7,828 nucleotides of DNA from Leucobacter sp. (GCA_017990305.1 JAGNOB010000061.1:1-7828), one strand, 5' to 3'. Shown: positions 1-5,341, numbered from the stretch's first letter. Numbers and translations are program-made. Notes: generated by a model from the sequence alone, not told the origin.

Positions 1-1
1 C

Positions 2-325
2 CTTTCCTTCCTCGTGTGGTCGGGGGTGCCGCTGCTGCGGGAGATCCCCGCGGTGGACGCGGCGAGGCGAATTCGCGTTGCTGCCGACGCCTACGGCGGC
101 GTCGACGGCTCTGACCTCCTCGACGCTGTCACGCGACGTATGGGGCTGATCGCCGATCGCTGGCGAGCCGGTATCGCACGCGGTGATGCTGGCACGCTTG
201 CGTTGCGCGATGCCGGGATCATGGCGCGACATGAAAGCCGGGTCGCGGGTTTTGCTTCCCGCCGGGAGGAGCTGCGTAGGCTCGTGCGCGCCGCGGACGG
301 CCAGGGTGGCCGGCCCTGGCAGTAG
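2..325 (+). CDS. C-terminal end of a probable aminoglycoside-phosphotransferase-family protein (5' partial)
   Basis: The reading frame is open from the left edge (first full codon at base 2) and ends at TAG 323-325, so only about the last 107 residues are present and the true start lies outside the window. The visible part has no catalytic motif. It is helix-rich, with a stretch reading RRIRVAADAYGG followed by LLDAVTRRMGLIADRW and a late segment DAGIMARHESRVAGF. This pattern of an 'RR-R---DAYG' helix, a leucine/arginine helix and a C-terminal helical bundle resembles the end of actinobacterial phosphotransferase-family (APH-fold) proteins, which phosphorylate small molecules such as aminoglycosides, choline or sugars. 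The kinase residues would lie upstream, so activity and substrate cannot be judged. The next gene is on the same strand 57 nt downstream. The family call rests on pattern memory only. Confidence 0.5.
   Translation, partial: LSFLVWSGVPLLREIPAVDAARRIRVAADAYGGVDGSDLLDAVTRRMGLIADRWRAGIARGDAGTLALRDAGIMARHESRVAGFASRREELRRLVRAADGQGGRPWQ
300..320 (+). other. Small hairpin overlapping the end of the first gene
   Basis: GCCAGGG (300-306) and CCCTGGC (314-320) form a 7-bp stem around a 7-nt loop, just before the stop codon at 323. No T-run follows, so it is not a good intrinsic terminator. It may weakly affect transcript ends, or it may be chance in GC-rich coding sequence. Confidence 0.25.
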
Positions 326-350
326 GCTGCATCGTAGGTTCGAACCTGCG
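323..350 (+). promoter_or_regulatory. Candidate -10 box and palindrome in front of the methyltransferase gene
   Basis: TAGGCT (323-328) fits the actinobacterial -10 pattern TANNNT and is the same hexamer as the better-supported -10 at 1377-1382. A palindrome follows: AGGTTCGAACCT (336-347) is perfect, and extending to 333-350 gives 16 of 18 symmetric positions. On DNA it could be an operator; on RNA it could fold as a 6-bp stem with a UUCGAA loop, ending 17 nt before the ribosome binding site. No recognisable -35 element lies at the expected distance, and the gene may instead be read through from upstream. Confidence 0.3.
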
Positions 351-382
351 GGCGAGCCAGCGAAACGAAGGAGTGCGCGGAC

Positions 383-1318
383 ATGACGACGACTGAGCCG
401 AGCCACGTTGCCTCACCGGTGACGCTTGGTGATGGTGGGATTGAAACAGCCCTCGAGAGCAGGCTTGCCCAGGTGCTGCCTGAGTTCGCGGCCTTCGTGT
501 TGCTTGACACCGCCGCCGGGCGTGACGCGCTGCGTGAGTATTACAGGCCTTTCATCGAGCTTGCGGTCGGGGCCCGGGTGCCGCTCATACTCGACACCCC
601 GACGTGGCGTGCGAACCCCGACTGGATCGAGCTCGTCGGCGGCGCCGACGCTGGTGAAGCGACCGCGGAGCGAGTGCGCACGCTGAACACTGACGCGGTC
701 GCCCTGGTGCGTGATTGCGTTATGAGGCTCGCGCCCGACGCGGCTGTGGAGGTGAACGGTGTCGTCGGGCCACGGTTCGATGATTTCGACGAGGCTCAGC
801 GAATGAGCGCCGAGGTAGCTGAGCGCTACCACGGCCCGCAGGTGCGCGCACTCGCGGAGGCCGGCGCGGATCGCGTCACCGCGGTGACCACCCTCGACGC
901 GGCGGAGGGGATCGGCGTCGTGCGGGCAGCAGTCGCTGCGCGCGTCCCAGCTGTGGTGTCTTTCATCGTCGGACCGACTGGGCTGCTGGCGGACGGCTCG
1001 ACGCTGACCGACGCGATCGCCTCGGTCGACGAAGCAACCGAGGGTGCGGCTCTCGGCTTCGCTGTGAACTGCGCCCATCCCGATGAGGTGGCGCGGGGCA
1101 TCACCCCCGACGCTCCCGAGACGGGCAGGATCCTCGGGTTTCGCCTCAACGCTGCGCGCCACGGTGACGATGGCCCGGGGGATGGGCCAGACACATTCGC
1201 GGCTGCACTCCTGCGACTGGCACGCGTGGTGCCGAGCGCGGCCGTGTTCGGAGGCTGCTGCGGAACTGACGCGCCGCACATCGCGGCCGTCCTGGCGGGC
1301 GCCAAACACCCAGCGTAG
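383..1318 (+). CDS. mmuM: Homocysteine S-methyltransferase family protein
   Basis: This 311-residue protein matches the length of MmuM-type enzymes (about 310), which transfer a methyl group from S-methylmethionine (or S-adenosylmethionine) to homocysteine, making methionine in the cytoplasm. The N-terminal GDGGIET (residues 16-22) is the family's opening motif. The zinc site that activates the homocysteine thiol is complete: Cys230 in a VNCAHP segment, and Cys292-Cys293 in GGCCGTD near the C-terminus. The conserved FIVGPTGLLADG stretch (residues 194-205) is also present. The ATG at 383 is preceded by AAGGAG (368-373) with 9 nt spacing, which fixes the start. No other methionine gene is visible, so the methyl donor and any salvage role are inferred from the family. 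It probably forms its own unit or a short one with the gene upstream. The family is confident; the exact substrate is less so. Confidence 0.9.
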   Translation: MTTTEPSHVASPVTLGDGGIETALESRLAQVLPEFAAFVLLDTAAGRDALREYYRPFIELAVGARVPLILDTPTWRANPDWIELVGGADAGEATAERVRTLNTDAVALVRDCVMRLAPDAAVEVNGVVGPRFDDFDEAQRMSAEVAERYHGPQVRALAEAGADRVTAVTTLDAAEGIGVVRAAVAARVPAVVSFIVGPTGLLADGSTLTDAIASVDEATEGAALGFAVNCAHPDEVARGITPDAPETGRILGFRLNAARHGDDGPGDGPDTFAAALLRLARVVPSAAVFGGCCGTDAPHIAAVLAGAKHPA

Positions 1319-1376
1319 ACAACGCAAAGGCTTGGCACAGCTTCCCGGCGGATCGGGGAATTCAGGCTTCGTCGTT

Positions 1377-1388
1377 TAGGCTGTTCGT
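1377..1388 (+). promoter_or_regulatory. -10 box of a probable leaderless promoter for the membrane protein gene
   Basis: TAGGCT (1377-1382) is a TANNNT -10 hexamer followed by 6 nt and then the GTG start codon at 1389, so transcription would begin at or next to the G of the start codon. No Shine-Dalgarno sequence lies upstream of that GTG, which agrees with leaderless translation, common in actinobacteria. No convincing -35 box is visible at 17-18 nt. Confidence 0.55.
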
Positions 1389-2234
1389 GTGAGTAGAGAC
1401 CCCCTGGAAGAGCTCTTCGGTCCGCTGGACTCGGATGACGCCGAGACCGGCGCCATCGAGACCGACGAGATTCAAGCAGCCGGCGACACCAATGGCACGG
1501 CCCCGACGCAGGCCTTCGAGCCCGCGCCAGCCGTGCGTCGCAGCCCGGCTGCATCAGCCGAAGCCCCGACAGCCCCGTTTGCGACGGCCGCGGCCCAGAC
1601 CCCGGCGCCGACTCGGACGCCCCAACCAACTCCCGCCCGCGCGGTTCGGGAAGAGCCGCCGACGCGCCCAGTGCCTGCCGAGCGGAAGCGGTCGCAGGCT
1701 GCGCTGCCGTGGATCATTATCGCCGCGGTAGCCGTGCTCGCCCTCGTTGGCGCGCTGATCGCTGTGAACGCCCTCCGCGGGGACGACGCGCCGGTTGAGG
1801 AAACAACCGCAGCGCCGGCCCCTTCGCCCACCGAAACCGATGGCGCTGAGACCGAGGCTCCCGCACCAACTCCCGAGGAGCCAGAGACAGAGGAAGCACC
1901 CAAGGTTGACGTTGGGGCCAATCCGATCTCGATGCCCATTTCCTTCGCGGGCATCTCTGTCGAATCATCGCAGAAGCTGACGAACCCGCAGTGGTTCTAT
2001 CACGCGGGCCCGCCGGAGCGCGTCATGTTCGAATCAGGCCTTATGAACTCCTTCCCCGACTCCTGCAGCGCGATGCGCAGCCCAGAGGGGCAGAGTCCAT
2101 GGGGCATCGAGAAGGGTGAGGGCGACACCTGGACCGTCGTGCGCCCGGAAGGAACCTGCACCGCGGACACTGAGCTTTACGACGAGGTCTGGGGTCTCAT
2201 GCAAGCCGTCGCGGACAGCGCAAAGCCGCTCTAA
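1389..2234 (+). CDS. Single-pass membrane protein of unknown function with extracellular C-terminal domain
   Basis: I do not recognise this 281-residue protein. Residues 1-98 are low-complexity: first acidic (DPLEELFGPLDSDDAE), then rich in Ala, Pro and Thr, so probably disordered. A basic RKR (99-101) precedes one hydrophobic segment (about 106-128, LPWIIIAAVAVLALVGALIA); the positive-inside rule puts the N-terminus in the cytoplasm. Residues about 131-172 form a Pro/Thr/Glu linker of the kind that spans the cell wall layer. The C-terminal domain (about 173-281) contains Trp202, an NSFPDSC segment with Cys226, a WTVVRPEGTC segment with Cys257, and a terminal helix; the two cysteines could form a disulfide outside the cell. 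The GTG start is chosen because it sits 6 nt after a -10 box with no ribosome binding site, suggesting a leaderless message. A terminator follows 26 nt after the stop. It may be a sensor, wall-associated or anchoring protein, but nothing in the sequence decides this. Confidence 0.8.
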   Translation: MSRDPLEELFGPLDSDDAETGAIETDEIQAAGDTNGTAPTQAFEPAPAVRRSPAASAEAPTAPFATAAAQTPAPTRTPQPTPARAVREEPPTRPVPAERKRSQAALPWIIIAAVAVLALVGALIAVNALRGDDAPVEETTAAPAPSPTETDGAETEAPAPTPEEPETEEAPKVDVGANPISMPISFAGISVESSQKLTNPQWFYHAGPPERVMFESGLMNSFPDSCSAMRSPEGQSPWGIEKGEGDTWTVVRPEGTCTADTELYDEVWGLMQAVADSAKPL

Positions 2235-2260
2235 GGTACGCGCGCTTCGCCACTTGACGC

Positions 2261-2301
2261 CAATGAAACAGCCCGCCTCACCGAGGCGGGCTGTTTCATT
2301 G
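2261..2301. terminator. Bidirectional intrinsic terminator
   Basis: The arms 2261-2279 and 2283-2301 form a perfect 19-bp stem with a 3-nt loop. The GC-rich core (GCCCGCCTC) lies at the top and an A/T-rich base (CAATGAAACA pairing with TGTTTCATTG) at the bottom. It lies between two convergent genes (stops at 2234 and 2320) and provides a T-rich 3' arm on both strands, so it can end transcription from either side. Confidence 0.9.
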
Positions 2302-2319
2302 TGTGCTGCGTCTCTGTCG

Positions 2320-3144
2320 CTAGCCGAAGAGCGTTGGCCAGAGAGCTAACGCAAGTGGGTACCCGACGAAGCTCACGATGTCGAGCAGCAGGTGCGCAAC
2401 GATGAGGGGGAGCGACCTGCCCCAGCGTTGGTACGCCCAGCCAAAGACGAGGCCCATCACGACGTTGCCGATGAACCCACCGAAACCCTGGTAGAGGTGG
2501 TAACTGCCGCGCAGCAGGGCACTTGCGATGATGGTGGCCCAGGCGCTCACACCGAGTCGCTTGAGCCTGTCGAAGAGGTAGGCCACGACGATGAGTTCCT
2601 CACTGATCGCGGCACGGAGCGCCTGCAGAATGAGAACAGGGACGGTCCACCAGAACGCGTCGAGCGTCGTCGGAACCACCGTGGTGTTAATGCCGATCCA
2701 CTTCGCGAACAGGTAGAAGACGAGCCCAGGGATGCCGATGACTGCGGCGAGCAGGAAGCCGTGTCCGGTCTCCCGAAGCCACGGCCAACGAACCTGTGCG
2801 CGCATTGGGCTAAACGATGCGCCGACCGGGGCGCCGAGCCCGAGGTCTCCAAGGTGCGGCTTTCGCGCGCGCCAAAGTAGGAACGCAACAAGGGCCACGG
2901 GCGCGAGACCGCCGATGATCCCGAGGAGTTGGTAGGCCAGGTCGAAGTACTGTTGGCTTGACATCGGCCGGTTGATCGTGGCCGTCTGGTCAGAGAGCGC
3001 GGCCTCCTGCGCGAGCCGCTCGATGATCGTGATGATCGCGCGCACGCCGGAATACCCGAATGAGAGCGCGAGGACTATACCGAGCTCCCACCGCAGTCTT
3101 GCGCGTTGGGAATGGGGCGCTGTGTCTCTGTGGTGTGCGGTCAC
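2320..3144 (-). CDS. CPBP family intramembrane metalloprotease (CAAX protease/Abi-like)
   Basis: With a GTG start at 3144 this is a 274-residue multi-pass membrane protein. Hydrophobic segments lie near residues 21-41, 71-91, 128-148, 163-180, 200-212, 222-238 and 246-270. The family's active-site features are in the second half: Glu182-Glu183 in SEELIVVAYL, His216 in LLRGSYHLYQG, Asn227 in GNVVMG, and His251/Asp255 in AHLLLD. These belong to CPBP (Abi/CAAX-protease) proteins, proposed intramembrane glutamate-type proteases; bacterial members are linked to bacteriocin self-immunity or protein processing, but most have no known substrate. The classic EExxxR has Val187 where Arg is expected. 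The frame extends upstream to a TTG at 3216, but that start has no ribosome binding site and the extra 24 residues look non-coding, whereas GTG 3144 sits 6 nt after a -10 box. It faces the upstream gene across a shared terminator and is divergent from the transporter operon. There is no evidence linking it functionally to either. Confidence 0.87.
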   Translation of the reverse strand: MTAHHRDTAPHSQRARLRWELGIVLALSFGYSGVRAIITIIERLAQEAALSDQTATINRPMSSQQYFDLAYQLLGIIGGLAPVALVAFLLWRARKPHLGDLGLGAPVGASFSPMRAQVRWPWLRETGHGFLLAAVIGIPGLVFYLFAKWIGINTTVVPTTLDAFWWTVPVLILQALRAAISEELIVVAYLFDRLKRLGVSAWATIIASALLRGSYHLYQGFGGFIGNVVMGLVFGWAYQRWGRSLPLIVAHLLLDIVSFVGYPLALALWPTLFG

Positions 3145-3156
3145 GAAATCAGCGTA
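3145..3156 (-). promoter_or_regulatory. -10 box of a probable leaderless promoter for the CPBP gene
   Basis: Read on the - strand, TACGCT (3156-3151) fits TANNNT and is followed by GATTTC (3150-3145) and then the GTG start at 3144. The 6-nt gap is the same as at 1377-1389. No Shine-Dalgarno sequence precedes this GTG. A -35 box is not obvious. Confidence 0.55.
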
Positions 3157-3208
3157 GCGGGGGAGTCGACGAGCGGGCTGGAACCGTGGCGATCGACTGC
3201 TCTGCGAA

Positions 3209-3237
3209 CCATGCAAAACTCAGGTAATTCTGCATGG
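3209..3237. repeat. Imperfect inverted repeat, possible operator
   Basis: CCATGCAAAACT (3209-3220) and AATTCTGCATGG (3226-3237) are inverted copies matching at 10 of 12 positions, including a perfect 7-bp outer part (CCATGCA/TGCATGG), around a 5-nt centre. The right edge is 3 nt before the candidate -10 box TAGATT. The size and symmetry suit a dimeric regulator. A further TGCATG occurs at 3264-3269. Confidence 0.4.
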
Positions 3238-3307
3238 CTCTAGATTGTATATGCTGCTGGAATTGCATGAAACACACAAGTTTTCTCCATATGTCGGTGA
3301 ATGCTTT

Positions 3308-3345
3308 GGTCACGAGGAGTGGCGCGGTTACGAGTCAGTCACGAG
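3308..3345. repeat. Three direct repeats of RGTYACGAG upstream of oppA
   Basis: GGTCACGAG (3308-3316), GGTTACGAG (3326-3334) and AGTCACGAG (3337-3345) are three copies of a 9-mer in 38 bases, with starts 18 and 11 nt apart; 11 nt is about one helical turn. A near copy (GGTCACGAA) spans the CPBP start at 3139-3147. The heptamer GTCACGA also occurs inside the permease genes, so a chance cluster cannot be excluded. Confidence 0.35.
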
Positions 3346-3467
3346 CCGACACAAGATTCGCTTCGCGCAGCGGCTGTGGCCTAAACTGCTCGGTGGAAAT
3401 ACCTACATATCCCGTACCCATTTTCGAGCCGCTTGCGTGCTGTGTGAGTGAAGTGCAGGGTCAATAC

Positions 3468-3474
3468 AAGGAGG
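3468..3474 (+). promoter_or_regulatory. oppA: Ribosome binding site deciding the oppA start
   Basis: AAGGAGG lies 6 nt before GTG 3481. The frame is also open from a GTG at 3448, but that start would translate through this strong site and place 11 extra residues before the signal peptide. GTG 3481 is therefore preferred. Confidence 0.85.
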
Positions 3475-3480
3475 AAACCA

Positions 3481-5145
3481 GTGAAGCGTTCACGCATCGG
3501 GCTGGGCATTGTTGCCCTGGCCGCAGCGAGCTCCCTGGCACTCGCCGGTTGCTCAACCGGCGGAGGCGACAAGGGTGGAGACAACAGTGGCGGTGGCGGG
3601 ATCATTACCGCTAACGGCTCGGAGCCCCAGAACCCGCTCATCCCGACCAACACGAACGAGACGGGTGGCGGCAAGATCATTGACGCGCTGTTCGCTGGTC
3701 TCGTGAGCTACGACGCCGACGGCGCAGCCAAGAACGAGGTTGCAGAGTCGATCGAGCCGAACGAGGATGCGTCAGAGTTCACGATCAAGCTCCGCGAGGA
3801 TGCCAAGTTCTCGGACGGCACCCCCGTCAAGGCTGAGAGCTTCGTGAAGGCTTGGAACCAGGGTGCGAGCAACGAGCTCCAGCACCTCTCCAACTACTTC
3901 TTCGAGGACATCGAAGGCTTCGAGATCAACGACGGCCCCGACGGCGAAGCCGGGACCGACGACGACGTGTACGGCGCAGTTGGCGACATGTCGGGCCTCG
4001 TAGTTGAGGGCGACTACGAATTCACCGTGAAGCTCAAGCAGCCTACCTCGGACTTCCCGCTCCGCCTCGGCTACTCGGCGTTCTACCCGCTGCCTGAGGT
4101 CGCATTCGAGGACCTCGACGCATTCGGTCAGAACCCGGTCGGCAACGGCCTCTACAAGATCGACGGCGAAGGCGCTTGGGAGCACGATGTGCAGATCAAG
4201 CTCGCGAAGAACGAAGACTACGTTGGCCCCCGCGAGGTGAAGAACGATGGTCTCACGATCATCTTCTACGCATCGCAGGACGCTGCCTACGCTGACCTCC
4301 AGGGCGGCAACCTCGACGTGCTCGACGCTATCCCCGACGCAGCACTCGCGAACTTCGAGTCGGATCTCGGCGATCGCGCCGTGAACCAGCCCGCAGCGAT
4401 CTTCCAGTCGTTCACCATCCCGGAGCGCCTCGAGCACTTCGGTGGCGAAGAGGGCAAGCTCCGCCGCGCAGCAATCTCGATGGCAATCGACCGCGCCGAG
4501 ATCACCGAGGTCATCTTCGATGGCACCCGCACCCCCGCAAGCGACTTCACCTCACCCGTCATTGACGGCTGGAGCGACAAGCTTGAGGGCGCAGAGGTTC
4601 TCGAGTTCAACCCCGAAGAGGCAAAGAAGCTGTGGGCTGAGGCCGACAAGATCTCGCCTTGGAGCGGATCCTTCGAAATCGCTTACAACGCTGACGGTGG
4701 CCACCAGGCCTGGGTCGACGCAGTCACCAACTCGGTGAAGAACACCCTCGAGATCGACGCGGCAGGCAAGCCCTACCCGACCTTCGCTGAGGCTCGCACC
4801 GAGATCACGAACCGCACGATCGCAACCGCGTTCCGTACCGGCTGGCAGGCTGACTACCCGGGTCTGTTCAACTTCCTCGGACCGTTGTACGCGACCAACG
4901 CTGGCTCGAACGATGGCGACTACTCCAGCAAGGAGTTCGACGGCCTGCTGAAGCAGGGCGCGCAGGAGACTGACGTTGCCGCTGCGAACAAGCTGTTCCA
5001 GGAAGCGCAGGAGGTTCTGCTCAAGGATCTGCCCGCGACTCCGCTGTGGTACTCGAACGTCGCCGGTGGCTTCGGTGACTCGGTAGAGAACGTCCAGTTC
5101 GGCTGGAACTCTGTACCGATGTTCGAGGACATCACCAAGAAGTAA
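3481..5145 (+). CDS. oppA: Peptide ABC transporter substrate-binding lipoprotein (SBP family 5)
   Basis: This 554-residue protein is the extracellular binding component of an Opp/Dpp-type importer, capturing peptides (possibly other solutes) and passing them to the permease. It begins with a lipoprotein signal: basic MKRSR, a hydrophobic stretch (6-20), and the lipobox LAGC with Cys24 as the lipid-anchored first residue. A Gly/Ser-rich linker follows (about 26-40). The mature domain opens with EPQNPLIPTNTNETGGG (48-64) and contains the family-5 stretch FTIKLREDAKFSDGTPVKAE (100-119). The C-terminal part ends with a PLWYSNVAGGFGDSV segment and TAA. Length is typical of the family (500-600). 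Codon use is very regular (AAG, GAG, AAC, CTC), suggesting high expression. It heads the operon but is separated from oppB by 189 nt with a strong hairpin, which fits an excess of binding protein over membrane parts. Sequence alone does not separate oligopeptide from dipeptide specificity, so the symbol denotes the family role. Confidence 0.92.
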   Translation: MKRSRIGLGIVALAAASSLALAGCSTGGGDKGGDNSGGGGIITANGSEPQNPLIPTNTNETGGGKIIDALFAGLVSYDADGAAKNEVAESIEPNEDASEFTIKLREDAKFSDGTPVKAESFVKAWNQGASNELQHLSNYFFEDIEGFEINDGPDGEAGTDDDVYGAVGDMSGLVVEGDYEFTVKLKQPTSDFPLRLGYSAFYPLPEVAFEDLDAFGQNPVGNGLYKIDGEGAWEHDVQIKLAKNEDYVGPREVKNDGLTIIFYASQDAAYADLQGGNLDVLDAIPDAALANFESDLGDRAVNQPAAIFQSFTIPERLEHFGGEEGKLRRAAISMAIDRAEITEVIFDGTRTPASDFTSPVIDGWSDKLEGAEVLEFNPEEAKKLWAEADKISPWSGSFEIAYNADGGHQAWVDAVTNSVKNTLEIDAAGKPYPTFAEARTEITNRTIATAFRTGWQADYPGLFNFLGPLYATNAGSNDGDYSSKEFDGLLKQGAQETDVAAANKLFQEAQEVLLKDLPATPLWYSNVAGGFGDSVENVQFGWNSVPMFEDITKK

Positions 5146-5154
5146 CGCACTTCA

Positions 5155-5186
5155 TTAAGGCCCCGGGCGCAAGCCCGGGGCCTTAA
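5155..5186 (+). terminator. Strong hairpin after oppA (partial terminator or mRNA 3' stabiliser)
   Basis: TTAAGGCCCCGGGC (5155-5168) and GCCCGGGGCCTTAA (5173-5186) form a perfect 14-bp stem closed by a GCAA tetraloop, 9 nt after the oppA stop. It is followed by CCCCGTTTCC, not a T-run. Such stems between a binding-protein gene and its permease genes often protect the upstream message or end only part of transcription. That would give more OppA than OppBCD while leaving the operon connected. Confidence 0.75.
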
Positions 5187-5233
5187 CCCCGTTTCCTAGC
5201 TTATTCGGCAAGGCACAGCGGGGACATAGAGTC

Positions 5234-5270
5234 GTGCGAATCCGGAGACACCGGCGTCTCGACTTCGCAT
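5234..5270 (+). other. Second hairpin in the oppA-oppB gap
   Basis: An outer stem TGCGAA (5235-5240) with TTCGCA (5264-5269), plus a G-U pair at 5234/5270, encloses an inner stem GAGAC (5245-5249) with GTCTC (5256-5260) and a 6-nt loop, separated by an internal loop of 4 and 3 nt. It may be leader RNA structure or, on DNA, a dyad bound by a regulator. A TANNNT box (TAGAGT, 5227-5232) lies directly upstream but has no good -35 partner. Confidence 0.3.
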
Positions 5271-5299
5271 CGCGCAACCACAGCGAGAGAAAACCAACT

Positions 5300-5341
5300 A
5301 TGCAAACTCAGTCTGAATGGGAGGCGGCAGCCACATGCTGA
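5300..5341 (+). other. Candidate 13-codon upstream reading frame overlapping the oppB start
   Basis: ATG at 5300 opens a frame encoding MQTQSEWEAAATC and stopping at TGA 5339-5341, so it overlaps the oppB ATG (5335) by 7 nt in another frame. A weak purine-rich GAGAGA (5285-5290) lies 9 nt upstream. If translated it could couple ribosomes to oppB. Nothing but arrangement supports it, and chance is likely. Confidence 0.15.
5319..5324 (+). promoter_or_regulatory. oppB: Ribosome binding site deciding the oppB start
   Basis: GGGAGG lies 10 nt before ATG 5335. The in-frame ATG at 5317 overlaps this site and has no ribosome binding site of its own, and it would add six residues (MGGGSH) before the usual permease opening MLRYIVFR. 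Confidence 0.75.

Larger units (their letters stand above)
3145..3480. other. Divergent intergenic control region between the CPBP gene and oppA
   Basis: These 336 bases hold no gene I can support. The part from about 3211 to 3300 is clearly richer in A/T than its surroundings, as expected for a promoter region. It contains the CPBP -10 box, an imperfect inverted repeat (3209-3237), three direct repeats (3308-3345) and the oppA ribosome binding site (3468-3474). Candidate -10 boxes for oppA are TAGATT (3241-3246), just after the inverted repeat, and TAAACT (3382-3387). Neither has a good -35 partner, so the operon's start point is not resolved. Short open frames crossing the region have no coding character. 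Confidence 0.6.

Noticed and set aside
331..360. Possible tRNA 3' end: GGTTCGAACC followed by a stretch ending in CCA
   Set aside because: The T-loop-like core is present, but with a standard 7-nt loop the T-stem pairs at only two positions, and no matching acceptor, D or anticodon arms lie upstream.
413..1327. Long open frame on the - strand opposite the methyltransferase gene
   Set aside because: It is antisense to a well-supported enzyme, has no family motif or ribosome binding site, and its residue composition (Arg-rich, irregular) is that of a complementary-strand shadow in high-GC DNA. The same applies to the - strand frames opposite oppA (3772-4437) and oppC (6278-6943).
2392..2880. 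Open frame of 162 codons on the + strand inside the CPBP gene
   Set aside because: It is antisense to a frame with clear membrane helices and CPBP motifs, and encodes a low-complexity charged sequence with no recognisable feature.
3448..3480. Earlier oppA start at GTG 3448
   Set aside because: It would bury a strong AAGGAGG inside the gene and lengthen the lipoprotein signal abnormally. GTG 3481 has ideal spacing.
3234..3614. Short + strand frames crossing the intergenic region before oppA
   Set aside because: They lack a ribosome binding site, and the longer one (3234-3614) runs into the oppA coding region in a different frame. The cysteine- and arginine-rich translations look non-coding.
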